Source: Alteromonas sp. KUL49
GTDB lineage: Bacteria; Pseudomonadota; Gammaproteobacteria; Enterobacterales; Alteromonadaceae
Direction: 5' to 3'
Length of the DNA: 64,000 bases
Assembly: GCF_006538345.1 (NCBI RefSeq)
Contig: NZ_BJKL01000001.1
Coordinates: 620,001-684,000, forward strand
Shown in pieces: positions 37,930-47,785 of this stretch. Numbering within the stretch: position 1 is the stretch's first letter; each line of letters starts with the position of its first letter. Both the position numbers and the translations under genes were made by a program. The notes under the pieces were generated by a model that was not told the origin of the DNA, did not search any database, and saw only the letters and a program-made list of their open reading frames with translations.

Positions 37930-38907
37930 TCACCGGGTCATTTTCTTCACAAACACCACCACAAAAAGAGCTATGGTAAAACTACCGGTAAATGCCTCTA
38001 TTGCAGCTATTGCTCGGGAGTAACCAACGGGCGTAAAGTCGCCGTAACCTAAGGTGGTAAAGGTTACTACCGAGTAATATAGACAAGAAAGAAACAGTGA
38101 CACATTTTCCCATAAGGGTTTGTCGGGTGAATAAGCAATAATATCGCCCTGATAATTTAAGCCTGTGAAGGTGTATATCGACGCACAGATAATAATCATC
38201 ACTATAGAAATAAAGACTATGCGCAACGGCGCTTCCCCGTATCCGCAAAAAATGTCTACAATTTTCGACCCTAATCTCTTAAAACTAAATTTAGGCATGC
38301 GCATTCGGCGCACGGTCAGTTCTCTTTGAATCAAGTCGCCGGAGAGGGAAAACAACCCCTCCCTTTCTGAGTGCTTACGTAGGTCTCTATAGATTTCTTC
38401 GGCTTGTTCATAAAGATCAAAGGCTTCGTCGAATTCTTTCTTCTGCGTAGCAATTTTAGCGAGCTTTTGCTGTCGTAGTTCTTTTCCTAATTTGATGTTT
38501 TCAATTTTGCATTCATGCCAACGCACACCCAATAAATTGCAATCCCGTAAACTAGCGCAGTTAATATTGGCTGCCGTTAAATTGGCTTTCATCAAACTCG
38601 CGTGGTCCAATTTAATATTGAATAAATGCGCACAGTCCAGCTTGGCGCGATATAAGTCTGCATAGGAAAAATCAAATCCATGCTTTTTATGGTGATTGAC
38701 AAGATTAACCTGACTCAGATCCGCATGTTTTAGCACTATTCCTCGTGTTTGTCCGCCCGAGCGAGCGTACTGCTCCAGTTTTTCTTTAATTTCTGGACCA
38801 GATTTATCCTGGTTGGGATCGTGCCAAAAACACAAGCCAGACTCATTGGCATGTTCATTACATACAAACCCGTCTTTATCCTCATAGGCACATATCTTTT
38901 TGGTCAT
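37930..38907 (-). CDS. Two-helix potassium channel with Cys/His and pentapeptide-repeat N-terminal domains
   Basis: 325 residues. N-terminus: a possible metal site C6-x9-C16-x2-H19-x6-C26-x2-H29. Then pentapeptide repeats at about 55-130 (ADLSQVNLVNH, ADLYRAKLDCAHLFN, ASLMKANLTAANINC, ASLRDCNLLG), a charged helical stretch, and a channel module with two membrane helices around a pore loop bearing the selectivity filter TLGYGD. The order, cytoplasmic sensor then pore, suggests gating by an N-terminal ligand or partner. Convergent with trmL. Specific function unknown. Confidence 0.82.
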   Translation of the reverse strand: MTKKICAYEDKDGFVCNEHANESGLCFWHDPNQDKSGPEIKEKLEQYARSGGQTRGIVLKHADLSQVNLVNHHKKHGFDFSYADLYRAKLDCAHLFNIKLDHASLMKANLTAANINCASLRDCNLLGVRWHECKIENIKLGKELRQQKLAKIATQKKEFDEAFDLYEQAEEIYRDLRKHSEREGLFSLSGDLIQRELTVRRMRMPKFSFKRLGSKIVDIFCGYGEAPLRIVFISIVMIIICASIYTFTGLNYQGDIIAYSPDKPLWENVSLFLSCLYYSVVTFTTLGYGDFTPVGYSRAIAAIEAFTGSFTIALFVVVFVKKMTR

Positions 38908-39050
38908 AGCGGTTACGAAGTTATTTTCTAATTACCTAACGCTAAGTATAGACAGTGATTTTTTATTTGGCAGAAAGGCATTCGATGCTTTGTATGTTAT
39001 GTTACTTTTATGTGAATTTTGGCTTTTTTTCTGTGTACTTGGGAGTGTAT

Positions 39051-41006
39051 ATGAAAGGATTTTTGGGTTACTGGATATGGGCAATGAAAGCCATCATCCT
39101 GATGGGTATGATGTCCACAGCCACCGCAGAAACACAGTTAACTACAGCAGCCATTTTTTATGATCATATGGTCATGCAGCGCGATAAACCTGTCAAAATA
39201 TGGGGTAGCGGTACCCCCAGTAGTGTTATTACTGCCACGCTTACGTTAAGCAAGGAAAGTAGTGTTACCTCTTCAGTAGTAGTGAACACTGATGGTGAAT
39301 GGTTACTCGAACTACCACAACAGAGGGCGGGGGGGCCTTATGAGCTTACTATAACCTCAGGCAGCGAGATTCAGCATTTTCGAGACGTAATGATAGGTGA
39401 CGTATGGCTTGCATCGGGCCAATCGAATATGGAGTGGAAACTCCATCAGCAAGTCGACAATTGGCAAGACGAGGTGCGAGATAGTGACTACCCAGACATT
39501 CGTTTTTTTGAAATCGACAATCATTTTTCGGCAACACCTCAGTCCCAAATCAAGTCCTCTTATAGATGGGTGAAAGCCAATCCTCGCAATTCCGGCAACT
39601 TTTCTGCCGTCGCTTGGTTTTTTGCAAAGTCACTTCATGTAGAAAAGGGAATTCCAATTGCGATTATTGATAGTACATGGGGAGGGACTCCAGCAGAGGC
39701 ATGGACATCGCTTCCCGTACTATCCCAGCAAGAACACTATCGCGACATGGCGGCAAGCATAATGAAGGCACCCGATGAGTGGGAAGCAAGATTTGCAGCA
39801 AACGAGGCTCTGATTACAGAAAAGTATGCCTTGGTGTCGTCATCCAGTGGCTATGCGGATGGCGCAGTGCTTACCACTGACTATGACGATAGCCAGTGGG
39901 AGGTTCGGGAAGTGCCAAACCCGTCAAATGCGCCTTTTACTGATGTGGCATGGCTGAGAAAAACGGTAAACCTTGCTGAAGTACCTGATACCGCGAGCTT
40001 ACATTTGGGAAGACTAGAAAAACTAGCGCGGGTATTTGTTAACGGACAACAGGTGTACGAGCAGTATTGGACTGATTTCGAAGACAGTATCGACATTCCC
40101 CATGGGCTGCTAAAACAAGGTGATAATATTATTGCCGTGCGTTTAATTAACGACTGGGATAACAAGGCTCATTTGGGTATGCCGAATAAGGTCTACTTAA
40201 TGATCGATAAGCAAGTATTATCGCTTGAAGGACATTGGAAGTATTCAAATCAGGTTGAACTTCTGATACCCAAAGCCCAAAGATACAATGAAAGCACTGG
40301 CGTTTTGTTCAATGCCATGGTGCACCCGATAGTAAACTATCCGCTGAAAGGAGTGATTTGGTATCAAGGGGAATCCAATGTAGGCGCCAACGAGTGGTAT
40401 TCAACCTTATTTAAGTCGATGATCCTCGACTGGCGCCAACGTTGGGATCAGCTTGATTTACCTTTTTTGTTTGTACAGCTAGCGAGTTTCTTACCCCCCT
40501 CTGAAGTGCCTGAGGAAAGTGCGTGGGCACAGCTTCGAGACGCGCAAACCTCGGTGTTGACGCTACCAAAAACAGGTATGGCTGTAGCGTTAGACGTCGG
40601 TGATGCCGATGACATTCATCCGCGTAACAAGCAGGCTATTGGACATAGATTATATCTAGCAGCAAAACATGTCGCCTACGGCGAAAGTCTTCTGTTTTCC
40701 GGGCCTCAGATTTCTGACGCAGTGCCAGATACTCACGAAGGCATAAGAGGAGTGATGGTTTCCTTCCAGCATAATGAAGGTTTACAGGCTAAGCATCATA
40801 ACCGCCTACTCGGATTCGCCATCGCCGGCGCTGATAGGACGTATGTTAATGCGAAAGCTCGTATTCTAGATGATGCAGTGTTCGTCTATTCAGAACAGAT
40901 TAATGAGCCTGTATCTGTGCGATATGGTTGGGCAAACAATAGTAACGGGAATTTATACAACAGGGCAGAGCTTCCAGCAGTGCCCTTTGAGATAAATCTT
41001 GAGTAA
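39051..41006 (+). CDS. Sialate O-acetylesterase / carbohydrate acetylesterase (SASA family)
   Basis: Exported SGNH-type esterase of 651 residues. The frame opens at 38955; the ATG at 39051 has GGGAG 5 bp upstream and starts a signal peptide ending near MSTATA. SASA blocks: WLASGQSNMEW with the nucleophile Ser, GVIWYQGESN, and the catalytic Asp/His in DVGDADDIHPRNK. A beta-sandwich insert (about 290-390) is usual in this family. It probably removes acetyl groups from sialic acid or acetylated polysaccharide; no sialic-acid genes are nearby. Confidence 0.88.
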   Translation: MKGFLGYWIWAMKAIILMGMMSTATAETQLTTAAIFYDHMVMQRDKPVKIWGSGTPSSVITATLTLSKESSVTSSVVVNTDGEWLLELPQQRAGGPYELTITSGSEIQHFRDVMIGDVWLASGQSNMEWKLHQQVDNWQDEVRDSDYPDIRFFEIDNHFSATPQSQIKSSYRWVKANPRNSGNFSAVAWFFAKSLHVEKGIPIAIIDSTWGGTPAEAWTSLPVLSQQEHYRDMAASIMKAPDEWEARFAANEALITEKYALVSSSSGYADGAVLTTDYDDSQWEVREVPNPSNAPFTDVAWLRKTVNLAEVPDTASLHLGRLEKLARVFVNGQQVYEQYWTDFEDSIDIPHGLLKQGDNIIAVRLINDWDNKAHLGMPNKVYLMIDKQVLSLEGHWKYSNQVELLIPKAQRYNESTGVLFNAMVHPIVNYPLKGVIWYQGESNVGANEWYSTLFKSMILDWRQRWDQLDLPFLFVQLASFLPPSEVPEESAWAQLRDAQTSVLTLPKTGMAVALDVGDADDIHPRNKQAIGHRLYLAAKHVAYGESLLFSGPQISDAVPDTHEGIRGVMVSFQHNEGLQAKHHNRLLGFAIAGADRTYVNAKARILDDAVFVYSEQINEPVSVRYGWANNSNGNLYNRAELPAVPFEINLE

Positions 41007-41009
41007 TAC

Positions 41010-41029
41010 GGCGCTCGGAGCAGAGCGCC
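41010..41029. terminator. GC-rich hairpin between convergent genes
   Basis: GGCGCTC (41010-41016) / GAGCGCC (41023-41029) with a 6-nt loop, between the esterase stop and the gpsA stop. No U-run on either strand. Confidence 0.4.
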
Positions 41030-41047
41030 TCGACTACGGCAAGCGTG

Positions 41048-42058
41048 TTATGCTTCGCTTTTGAGGTCTCTGCTTAAGAGTGCGAGCGCAGCCTCTTTCG
41101 CTGATTTGCCTTGATAAAGTACAGCATAGATTTGTTCGCAAATGGGCATTTCTACGCCGACCTTCTGAGACAGAATGTGCACTTCTTCGGTATTTCGGTA
41201 GCCCTCTACGACCTGACCAATCTCTTCCATCGCTTGGTCTACAGATTTTCCTTCTCCGAGGGCAAGGCCAAATCGTCTGTTGCGCGATTGGTTGTCTGTA
41301 CAAGTAAGTACCAGATCACCGAGTCCAGCCATGCCCATAAAGGTTTCTGGCTGGGCACCAAGTTTGACACCGAGGCGACTGAGTTCAGCTAAACCTCTTG
41401 TAATCAAAGCGGTTCGGGCATTTGCACCAAATCCAAGACCATCAGCTAACCCTGCACCGATAGCAATCACATTCTTAACTGCTCCACCAAGTTGAACACC
41501 GGTAAAATCTGGGTTCTTGTAGACTCGAAAAGACTTTGCACAGTGTAGCTTTGCGGCAAAATCGTCAGCAAAACCTTCATCTGAAGAAGATAAAGATATA
41601 GCAGTAGGTAAGCCTGCAACCATCTCTTTGGCAAAGGTAGGGCCAGACAGTACAGCGAGTGAAAACTGGGTACCCAAAATGTCTTCCGCAACGTCGCGAA
41701 GTAATCGACCCGTTTTGGGTTCTAACCCTTTTGTTGCCCAAATGATTCTATGCTCACTAGTCAACATGGGCTTGATTGTTTTGAGCAATGCAGCAAAGGC
41801 ATGACTGGGCACAACGACTAGGATGTCACGGCTCGCAGACACCACTTTCGCTAGATCTGATTCGACATTTAGCGAATCAGGAAAGTTAGCCCCTGGCAAA
41901 TATCGCGCGTTTTGTCTTGATTCGGCCAACGCGTCCATGTGCTTTTTATCACGACCCCAAAGTAAGGTAGGGTTACCATTTCTGGCAAGACAAAAAGCAA
42001 GGGCGGTGCCATACGACCCCGCCCCTAACACTGAAACCGATGTCGGATTCACGTTCAC
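41048..42058 (-). CDS. gpsA: Glycerol-3-phosphate dehydrogenase [NAD(P)+]
   Basis: Makes sn-glycerol 3-phosphate for phospholipid synthesis. 336 residues: dinucleotide fold [12 protein letters not shown], catalytic Lys in [13 protein letters not shown], and substrate motif [20 protein letters not shown]. It starts 5 bp after the secB stop, in the conserved yibN-grxC-secB-gpsA string. Confidence 0.97.
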   Translation of the reverse strand: MNVNPTSVSVLGAGSYGTALAFCLARNGNPTLLWGRDKKHMDALAESRQNARYLPGANFPDSLNVESDLAKVVSASRDILVVVPSHAFAALLKTIKPMLTSEHRIIWATKGLEPKTGRLLRDVAEDILGTQFSLAVLSGPTFAKEMVAGLPTAISLSSSDEGFADDFAAKLHCAKSFRVYKNPDFTGVQLGGAVKNVIAIGAGLADGLGFGANARTALITRGLAELSRLGVKLGAQPETFMGMAGLGDLVLTCTDNQSRNRRFGLALGEGKSVDQAMEEIGQVVEGYRNTEEVHILSQKVGVEMPICEQIYAVLYQGKSAKEAALALLSRDLKSEA

Positions 42059-42063
42059 GTTAA

Positions 42064-42570
42064 TTACGCATCCATTTTTGGTGCTTGTTCGCCCTGAGCT
42101 TCTTGTGCACGTTTTTGTACATAAGCGGCAAAAATCGCGTCAAAGTTTACCGGTGCTAGGTTCAGTGGAGGGAAAGTTCCACGGTTAACTAGGCTAGAAA
42201 TGGCTTCACGAGCGTAAGGGAAAAGCATGTTAGGGCAGAATGAACCCAGTGTATGTGCTTTGTTTTGGTCTGGCATTTCGCCGATAGCGAAAATACCTGC
42301 CTGTTGAACTTCACATAAGAATGCGGTTTCTTCACCAAGCATTGCGGTAACTGTCACTGACAGTACTACTTCGAATACGTTCTCGTCTAACTTGTTAGTG
42401 CTTGTATCAATGTCCAATTTGATTTCAGGCTTCCACTCTTTAGTAAAGATAGCCGGCGCATTTGGAGACTCAAAAGAAATGTCTTTTGTGAAAATACGTT
42501 GAACGTTGAATTGAGGCGCCTGTGCTGGTTGTGCTGCTTCGCCTGTGTTTGTCTGATTTTCGTCAGCCAT
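42064..42570 (-). CDS. secB: Protein-export chaperone SecB
   Basis: Tetrameric chaperone that keeps preproteins unfolded and hands them to SecA. 168 residues with typical blocks [31 protein letters not shown] and [30 protein letters not shown] short alanine/glutamine-rich N-terminus and the C-terminal EQAPKMDA tail are usual. Between grxC and gpsA. Confidence 0.97.
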   Translation of the reverse strand: MADENQTNTGEAAQPAQAPQFNVQRIFTKDISFESPNAPAIFTKEWKPEIKLDIDTSTNKLDENVFEVVLSVTVTAMLGEETAFLCEVQQAGIFAIGEMPDQNKAHTLGSFCPNMLFPYAREAISSLVNRGTFPPLNLAPVNFDAIFAAYVQKRAQEAQGEQAPKMDA

Positions 42571-42619
42571 GAGATTTCCTATTAATTTTCGTTATATATG
42601 GTGAACTTGGTTCTTGCGT

Positions 42620-42886
42620 TTAGAGGCCGAGTAACGGATTGAGTTTCTGCTGTGACTCAAGCGCCATCATGTCGTCGCACCCGCCAATGTGCTGGTCGTC
42701 AATGAAGATTTGAGGAACTGTCCAACCACCGTTGGCACGCTCAATCATTTCATCCCGTAGCTCAGGTTGAACATCAATGGGATATTCTTGAAATTCAACC
42801 CCTTTTTGTGTCAACAGAGCTTTTGCTCGATGGCAGTACGGGCAATGCCCTTTCGTATAAAGTTCAACTTTGCTCAAAATCGTCAC
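42620..42886 (-). CDS. grxC: Glutaredoxin 3
   Basis: 88-residue glutathione-dependent thiol oxidoreductase. Active site CPYC at residues 15-18, and the GSH-binding TVPQIFIDDQHIGGCDD. Lies 3 bp after the rhodanese gene and 49 bp before secB. Confidence 0.96.
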   Translation of the reverse strand: MTILSKVELYTKGHCPYCHRAKALLTQKGVEFQEYPIDVQPELRDEMIERANGGWTVPQIFIDDQHIGGCDDMMALESQQKLNPLLGL

Positions 42887-42889
42887 CTA

Positions 42890-43315
42890 TTATTTTGAAA
42901 CGGGAAGACTTGCACTAGTCCAAGCATTCATACCGCCATCTAGTACGCTAACATTGCTGAAACCCGCTTTTGACAGCGCGCTTGCTGTGCCTCGCGCCTG
43001 GTTACCCATCGCGCATACAACAATAATGGGTTTATCTTTCGCGTTTTCAAGCTTCTTAAAATTTTTCTCTCTGACTTCTTCAGGTTTAAGCTGACGAGCG
43101 TTGAGAATATGGCCTGATTTGAACTCTTTAGCAGCTCGGATATCAAGCACTACAGCGTCGTTTTTATTCATTAGCATGGTGGCGTCATGCGTGTTTATTG
43201 CCTTTATCGAAGAGGTTAGTGTGCTGATATAGCTATATATCAACATGGCGACAAGTGCTAACCAAATACCGGCAAGTATCATGTTATTTCCGGCAAATTC
43301 GATGAGCTGATCCAT
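42890..43315 (-). CDS. yibN: Membrane-anchored rhodanese-like protein YibN
   Basis: 141 residues. One N-terminal membrane helix (about 11-31) and a rhodanese domain with the cysteine active-site loop VVCAMGNQARGTAS. Probably a sulfurtransferase or phosphatase-like binding protein at the inner membrane. First gene of the grxC-secB-gpsA string, divergent from envC; gpmM, which lies between them in E. coli, is absent. Confidence 0.9.
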   Translation of the reverse strand: MDQLIEFAGNNMILAGIWLALVAMLIYSYISTLTSSIKAINTHDATMLMNKNDAVVLDIRAAKEFKSGHILNARQLKPEEVREKNFKKLENAKDKPIIVVCAMGNQARGTASALSKAGFSNVSVLDGGMNAWTSASLPVSK

Positions 43316-43543
43316 TACTTCATACCTTGTTTATTGACCACAAAAGAGAGCAAAGTATATAGAAAACTGACAGATAAACCAGTCTCCTGTTTAGCGACTT
43401 TACTCTATGGACTAAATCCCTCGCTAGATGGTTGATCTAACTTATAAATTAGACTGGGATTTGCCTGTGTGGTCAGATAGACTGGGGTTTTAAGCACGCA
43501 AGTGCCGTTTGAATTCTGGCAAGAACGATTTGTTCAACGAGTT

Positions 43544-44713
43544 ATGTTAGCAAACCTCAAATTTGTAATGTTTAGTATTGCGATCTCACTGGCAAATGCC
43601 CTTGTATTTGTCGGTGATGCTTTTGCGCAGCAAAATGACGGCGCGCAAGAAACGGCACAACTAGAAGCATTGCAAGCCGAGCTTAGAGAACGCCAGCGAG
43701 CATTGTCTGAAAATCAAACTTCTGCAAAAGATGTAGAAGCTGTGCTTGCTCAATCTGAAATTGAAATTGGTCAAGTTGCCAAAGCTTTGGCCGAAACGCG
43801 CACCGAACTGTCGCAGAATATCGAAGAGCAACAGACGCTCGAAGCTGAACAAAAACAGCTCGCAGATGCCATCATCCAACAACAGTCCTTGTTGTCTAAT
43901 CAATTAAAAAGTGCCTTTATGGCCGGGCATTACGACTACGCAAAAATGATTTTTTATCAACAAGAAGCCCGTAGTTTCGAGCGTATGCTTACTTACTATC
44001 AGTACATGTCAGGTGCTCGGCAATCTGCGATAGATGAGTTTAAATCTACTGTTGCAGCCCTGAAGTCTGTAGGTATTGAGCTCGCTCAAAAAGCTCAAGA
44101 GTTAAGCTCACTTGAGCAGGAGCAAGAACGACAGCGAGCTAACTTACTCGCGCGTCAGCAAGACAGAAGACAAACCCTGGTGAAACTCAATGCGCTGATT
44201 GCTACAGAAGCACAGCGAATTGAACGGTTAAAAGCGGGTGAGCAGGCATTGTTGGCGGCAATAGAAGCGGCGAGGAGAGCCGCCGAACGTGCGGCTCAAC
44301 AAGCAGAAATTGCGCTTGATGGACTTGCGCCATTGAAGGGACAACTCCAGCCTCCTGTTGACGGTAGAGTGAGAAACCTATTTGGTAATCGAAGACAAGG
44401 TCAGGTGCGTTGGAAAGGTGTCATTATTGATGGTTCCGAAGGCGATGCCGTGCGGACGATTGCTCCGGGAAAAGTACTTTACGCGGATTGGCTACGAGGG
44501 TTCGGTTTGGTGGCAATTGTTGATCATGGTGAAGGTTATATGTCGGTATACGGGCATAACCAGGCGCTTCTCAAACAGGCGGGTGACGATGTTCGTCAGG
44601 GAGAGAGTATTGCCTTAGTGGGCCAAAGTGGTGGGCAAAGTTCTCCTAATTTGTACTTCGAAATTCGTCATAAGGGTAAAGCACTTAATCCTCGTTCGTG
44701 GCTGTCTCGCTAG
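43544..44713 (+). CDS. envC: Murein hydrolase activator EnvC
   Basis: Periplasmic activator of the AmiA/AmiB amidases at the septum. 389 residues from the ATG at 43544, which starts a signal peptide ending near GDAFA; a GTG at 43502 is possible but adds a charged stretch before it. A long coiled coil (about 30-240) is followed by a LytM-like domain in which the zinc-ligand His is replaced (KGVIIDGSEGDAV instead of HxGxD), the degenerate form expected of EnvC. Ends LYFEIRHKGKALNPRSWL. Confidence 0.93.
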   Translation: MLANLKFVMFSIAISLANALVFVGDAFAQQNDGAQETAQLEALQAELRERQRALSENQTSAKDVEAVLAQSEIEIGQVAKALAETRTELSQNIEEQQTLEAEQKQLADAIIQQQSLLSNQLKSAFMAGHYDYAKMIFYQQEARSFERMLTYYQYMSGARQSAIDEFKSTVAALKSVGIELAQKAQELSSLEQEQERQRANLLARQQDRRQTLVKLNALIATEAQRIERLKAGEQALLAAIEAARRAAERAAQQAEIALDGLAPLKGQLQPPVDGRVRNLFGNRRQGQVRWKGVIIDGSEGDAVRTIAPGKVLYADWLRGFGLVAIVDHGEGYMSVYGHNQALLKQAGDDVRQGESIALVGQSGGQSSPNLYFEIRHKGKALNPRSWLSR

Positions 44714-44834
44714 TTACAATTCTTGTCTCTCTTATCTTTGTCGTGCTTTGATGAAGCATTGGCGCGTTTTGATGCCGTGAGCTAGGTTTTTGTTCGTTAG
44801 AATGTGTGCATCTTAACCCAAGTGAGAAAGGCTC

Positions 44835-45617
44835 ATGAATCAAACAGGCACAGCATTAATAACCGGCGCATCAAGTGGTATCGGATGGCATTTTGCTCAT
44901 GAACATGCCAAAAGAGGTGGCGATGCCATCTTGGTTGCAAGGAATGAAAAAAAGCTTACAAGTCTGAAACAAGTGCTTGAAGCACAATATCAAATTTCAG
45001 CGCATGTCATCGCTGCAGATCTGCAGTCACCCGGGGCAGCACAAGAAATTTATGAAAAAACCACATCGCAACAGCTTTCTGTAGATGTGCTTATTAATAA
45101 TGCGGGATTTGGCGGTCATGGTGTGTTTTCTGAGCGAGAACTCGCTGACGACTTAGCAATGATTCAGGTGAATATTAGTGCGCTGACAGCACTGACGCAT
45201 TACTACATAAAAGACATGGTAGCGCGAGGACACGGTAAAATACTCAACGTATCTTCAACGGCCTCATTTATTCCTGGGCCGTTACAAGCTGTGTATTATG
45301 CGACTAAGGCTTTTGTTACTTCATTTTCTCAGGCGATAGCACAAGAGCACAGTGATAAGGGTATTACTGTCACGGCGCTTTGTCCCGGTGCTGTAAAAAC
45401 GGGCTTTGCTAAAGCGGGGAATTTGGAAGATGTTGCCGTGTTTGAGAAAGGCAAATCGGCTGAGTCTGTCGCTGCTTTTGGTTATGCAAAAATGGAGCAA
45501 GGTAAGTTAGTTGCCGTCAATGAAAGTGGATTACGCTTTTTGATAGATTGGGTAATACCATTGTTACCTCGTAAACTCGTTCTTAAAATGTCACGACAGT
45601 CCATGGAGAAAAAGTAG
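44835..45617 (+). CDS. Short-chain dehydrogenase/reductase
   Basis: 260 residues, classical SDR: TGASSGIGWHFA cofactor loop, NNAGFGGHG, and catalytic Ser-Tyr-Lys in NVSSTASFIPGPLQAVYYATK. The substrate is not evident. An AraC-type regulator gene follows after 6 bp, so the pair is probably one unit; it interrupts the usual envC-yibQ neighbourhood. Confidence 0.9.
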   Translation: MNQTGTALITGASSGIGWHFAHEHAKRGGDAILVARNEKKLTSLKQVLEAQYQISAHVIAADLQSPGAAQEIYEKTTSQQLSVDVLINNAGFGGHGVFSERELADDLAMIQVNISALTALTHYYIKDMVARGHGKILNVSSTASFIPGPLQAVYYATKAFVTSFSQAIAQEHSDKGITVTALCPGAVKTGFAKAGNLEDVAVFEKGKSAESVAAFGYAKMEQGKLVAVNESGLRFLIDWVIPLLPRKLVLKMSRQSMEKK

Positions 45618-45623
45618 TTAGTC

Positions 45624-46640
45624 ATGACAAAACATGTGAACAAATTTACCGTGCTTCCTACGTGGAAGCCTATGTTAGAAGCTGCGGGTATCGATATTCC
45701 TATGCTTTTACGAGAGGCAAAACTGCCTGCTGATTTGTTCACTCGTGATAAAAGTATGCTTACCAGTGCAGACTATTTTCATATGTGGGAATTGGGCAAT
45801 AAGCAAGTACCCGACGGGTTACTCGCCCTTAAACTTGCAAAAGCGATAAACTTTGAGTTGTTTGACGTACCCTTGTTTGCCTGCATGTGTAGCAAAGACT
45901 TTGTCACCGCCGTCAAACGTATTGCTAAATACAAGCCTTTAATTGGCTCGTTTAGATTGACTATCGACGAAGCTAATAAAAGTGGAATGACAATTCATAT
46001 TTCCCAGACAGAAGCAGTGGATTGTCCACGTGTGATCCCTCATGTCGTGGCGTTGGGAGAGTTGGTGTTTTTCACCCAAGTTGCCCGTATTGCCACTCAA
46101 ACTCATGTTGTTCCGATCCAACTGTGTTTGCCCGAGCTTCCAGATAACATATCGGCCTACGAGACTTATTTTGGTTGTAAGCTTAACACTGGGAAAAGCC
46201 TCTCGATTACTTTTGCAAACGAGGACGTTATTGCACCGTTTATCACGTCCAATGCTAGAATGTGGGAACAGTTGGAACCCGGTTTAAATCAGGCGCTTTG
46301 TGAAGCAACTACACAAACAAGCCACAGCGAACGAGTGCGAGGAGAGCTAGGGCGAACATTGGCATCTGGCTTGTGTCAAATTGAACACATAGCGTCAAAT
46401 ATGGCAATGAGTCCGCGAACGCTCCAACGTAAATTGGCGCAAGAAGGTACAAGTTTCAAAGAAATCCTCCACGGGCTGCGTTATGAGATGGCTGGGAGAT
46501 ATCTCAAGCAGTCTCACCTCTCCACTGCAGATATCGCCTTTATGTTAGGTTTTGACGAAGTTAATTCATTTACACGGGCATTTCACAGTTGGGCCGGCCA
46601 CTCAGTGGGTGACCATAGACGAACTCTTAATGCCAGTTAA
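45624..46640 (+). CDS. AraC-family transcriptional regulator
   Basis: 338 residues. The N-terminal about 200 residues match the arabinose-binding-like domain of OruR/ArgR-type AraC regulators (WKPMLEAAGIDIPMLLREA, DVPLFACMCSKDFVTAVKR). The C-terminal HTH has MAMSPRTLQRKLAQEGTSFK and IAFMLGFDEVNSFTRAFHSW. It likely controls the SDR gene it follows. Confidence 0.9.
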   Translation: MTKHVNKFTVLPTWKPMLEAAGIDIPMLLREAKLPADLFTRDKSMLTSADYFHMWELGNKQVPDGLLALKLAKAINFELFDVPLFACMCSKDFVTAVKRIAKYKPLIGSFRLTIDEANKSGMTIHISQTEAVDCPRVIPHVVALGELVFFTQVARIATQTHVVPIQLCLPELPDNISAYETYFGCKLNTGKSLSITFANEDVIAPFITSNARMWEQLEPGLNQALCEATTQTSHSERVRGELGRTLASGLCQIEHIASNMAMSPRTLQRKLAQEGTSFKEILHGLRYEMAGRYLKQSHLSTADIAFMLGFDEVNSFTRAFHSWAGHSVGDHRRTLNAS

Positions 46641-46798
46641 CCCAAGGTAGATTTTTGTACTTCCTTTTTAGTCCAGCTTGGTATGCTTTACCCAACGGTG
46701 ATAAGCCGTACATGTGCGCGCGGAAATAAAAAACGAGAGCTCAAATCGTCACCTTAAAGCTGATGTCGGGCTACTCGATAAAAGATCGGAATACAATA

Positions 46799-47620
46799 AT
46801 GCGATTGTGTATGCTCACTCGATTGGGTGCGCTACTCATGCTGGCTTTGCATATAGTGAATGTGCGAGCTGCAACAAATCACTCTTCTTATGATGCTTCT
46901 GTTTTAGAGGCAAGCCCTCGTGTTGTTATTATCTTAGACGATCTCGGATATCGCCAATCAGACCTGAACGCGCTGACACTACCACCCGAAATAACTTTTG
47001 CGATTTTACCCGATACTCCATTGGGGTTTGATATTGCTCACTTGGCCCATAACCAAGGCCGTGAGGTGATGTTGCACATGCCGATGCAAGCGTCCGGCGG
47101 GAAGCGAATGGGACCTTTGGGGCTTACTACTGATATGTATCCTGCTGCCATCACGCATAATGTACGACAAGCCATGAGAACCGTGCCTTACGCGGTTGGC
47201 GTGAATAATCACATGGGCAGTGCATTTACCACCAATACAGATACCATGCGCGCTTTCATGCAAGAAGTGAAACGCCAAGGACTATTCTTTGTGGATAGTC
47301 GCACAAGCGTGGCGTCAAAGGGCCAACAAATGGCAAATCACCTTGGTGTGCCTAATGCTCGCAGACAAGTATTTCTCGACAATGACACGTCAGAATTGGC
47401 TATGCTACGCCAGTTTGAGATGATGAAACGCATTGCAAAGAAACAAGGCTTTGTTGTGGTGATTGGCCATCCATACCCTGAAACGGTAGACTTTCTATCT
47501 CGGCACTTGCCACAGTTAGCAGAAGAAGGATTTACCCTGGCCACTGTGGATTCTGCACTGTATTTTCCATCGTCAAATGCTGAGCAGGTTTCTAATCCCA
47601 TTAACATCGCCCCTCAATAA
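46799..47620 (+). CDS. yibQ: Divergent polysaccharide deacetylase YibQ
   Basis: Periplasmic protein of the YibQ family (DUF610), with a NodB-like deacetylase fold of uncertain activity. 273 residues from the ATG at 46799, which begins a signal peptide ending near NVRA; an ATG at 46763 is an alternative. Blocks: VVIILDDLGYRQSD, MLHMPMQASGGKRMGPLGL, VGVNNHMGSAFT and VVIGHPYPETV. In E. coli it follows envC directly. Confidence 0.88.
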   Translation: MRLCMLTRLGALLMLALHIVNVRAATNHSSYDASVLEASPRVVIILDDLGYRQSDLNALTLPPEITFAILPDTPLGFDIAHLAHNQGREVMLHMPMQASGGKRMGPLGLTTDMYPAAITHNVRQAMRTVPYAVGVNNHMGSAFTTNTDTMRAFMQEVKRQGLFFVDSRTSVASKGQQMANHLGVPNARRQVFLDNDTSELAMLRQFEMMKRIAKKQGFVVVIGHPYPETVDFLSRHLPQLAEEGFTLATVDSALYFPSSNAEQVSNPINIAPQ

Positions 47621-47720
47621 ACTCGTCCAGTTATAGCTTGTTAAATATCAAGGTGTTGCATTTTTGACCAGTAATTTAATGGAAAATTATTGCAGCAAAA
47701 ATTTCATTACAGAGCACTTT

Positions 47721-47733
47721 GATATATTATAAC
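47721..47733. promoter_or_regulatory. Possible Zur box upstream of the MerC gene
   Basis: GATATATTATAAC; its reverse complement differs at one base from GTTATA-N-TATAAC, the core of gammaproteobacterial Zur sites. It lies 52 bp before the MerC start. The outer parts of the site are poorly symmetric. Confidence 0.35.
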
Positions 47734-47785
47734 GTCGCTCTCGAAGCACCCAATCATCAGCGTCATCTAAGATAGTGAAGAAGTA

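Noticed and set aside
38955..39050. Longer start of the sialate O-acetylesterase
   Set aside because: It would put an extra hydrophobic stretch before a good signal peptide; the ATG at 39051 has a well-placed GGGAG.
43544..44713. Active M23 peptidase
   Set aside because: The zinc-ligand His of the HxGxD motif is missing, so it is the degenerate LytM domain of the activator EnvC.
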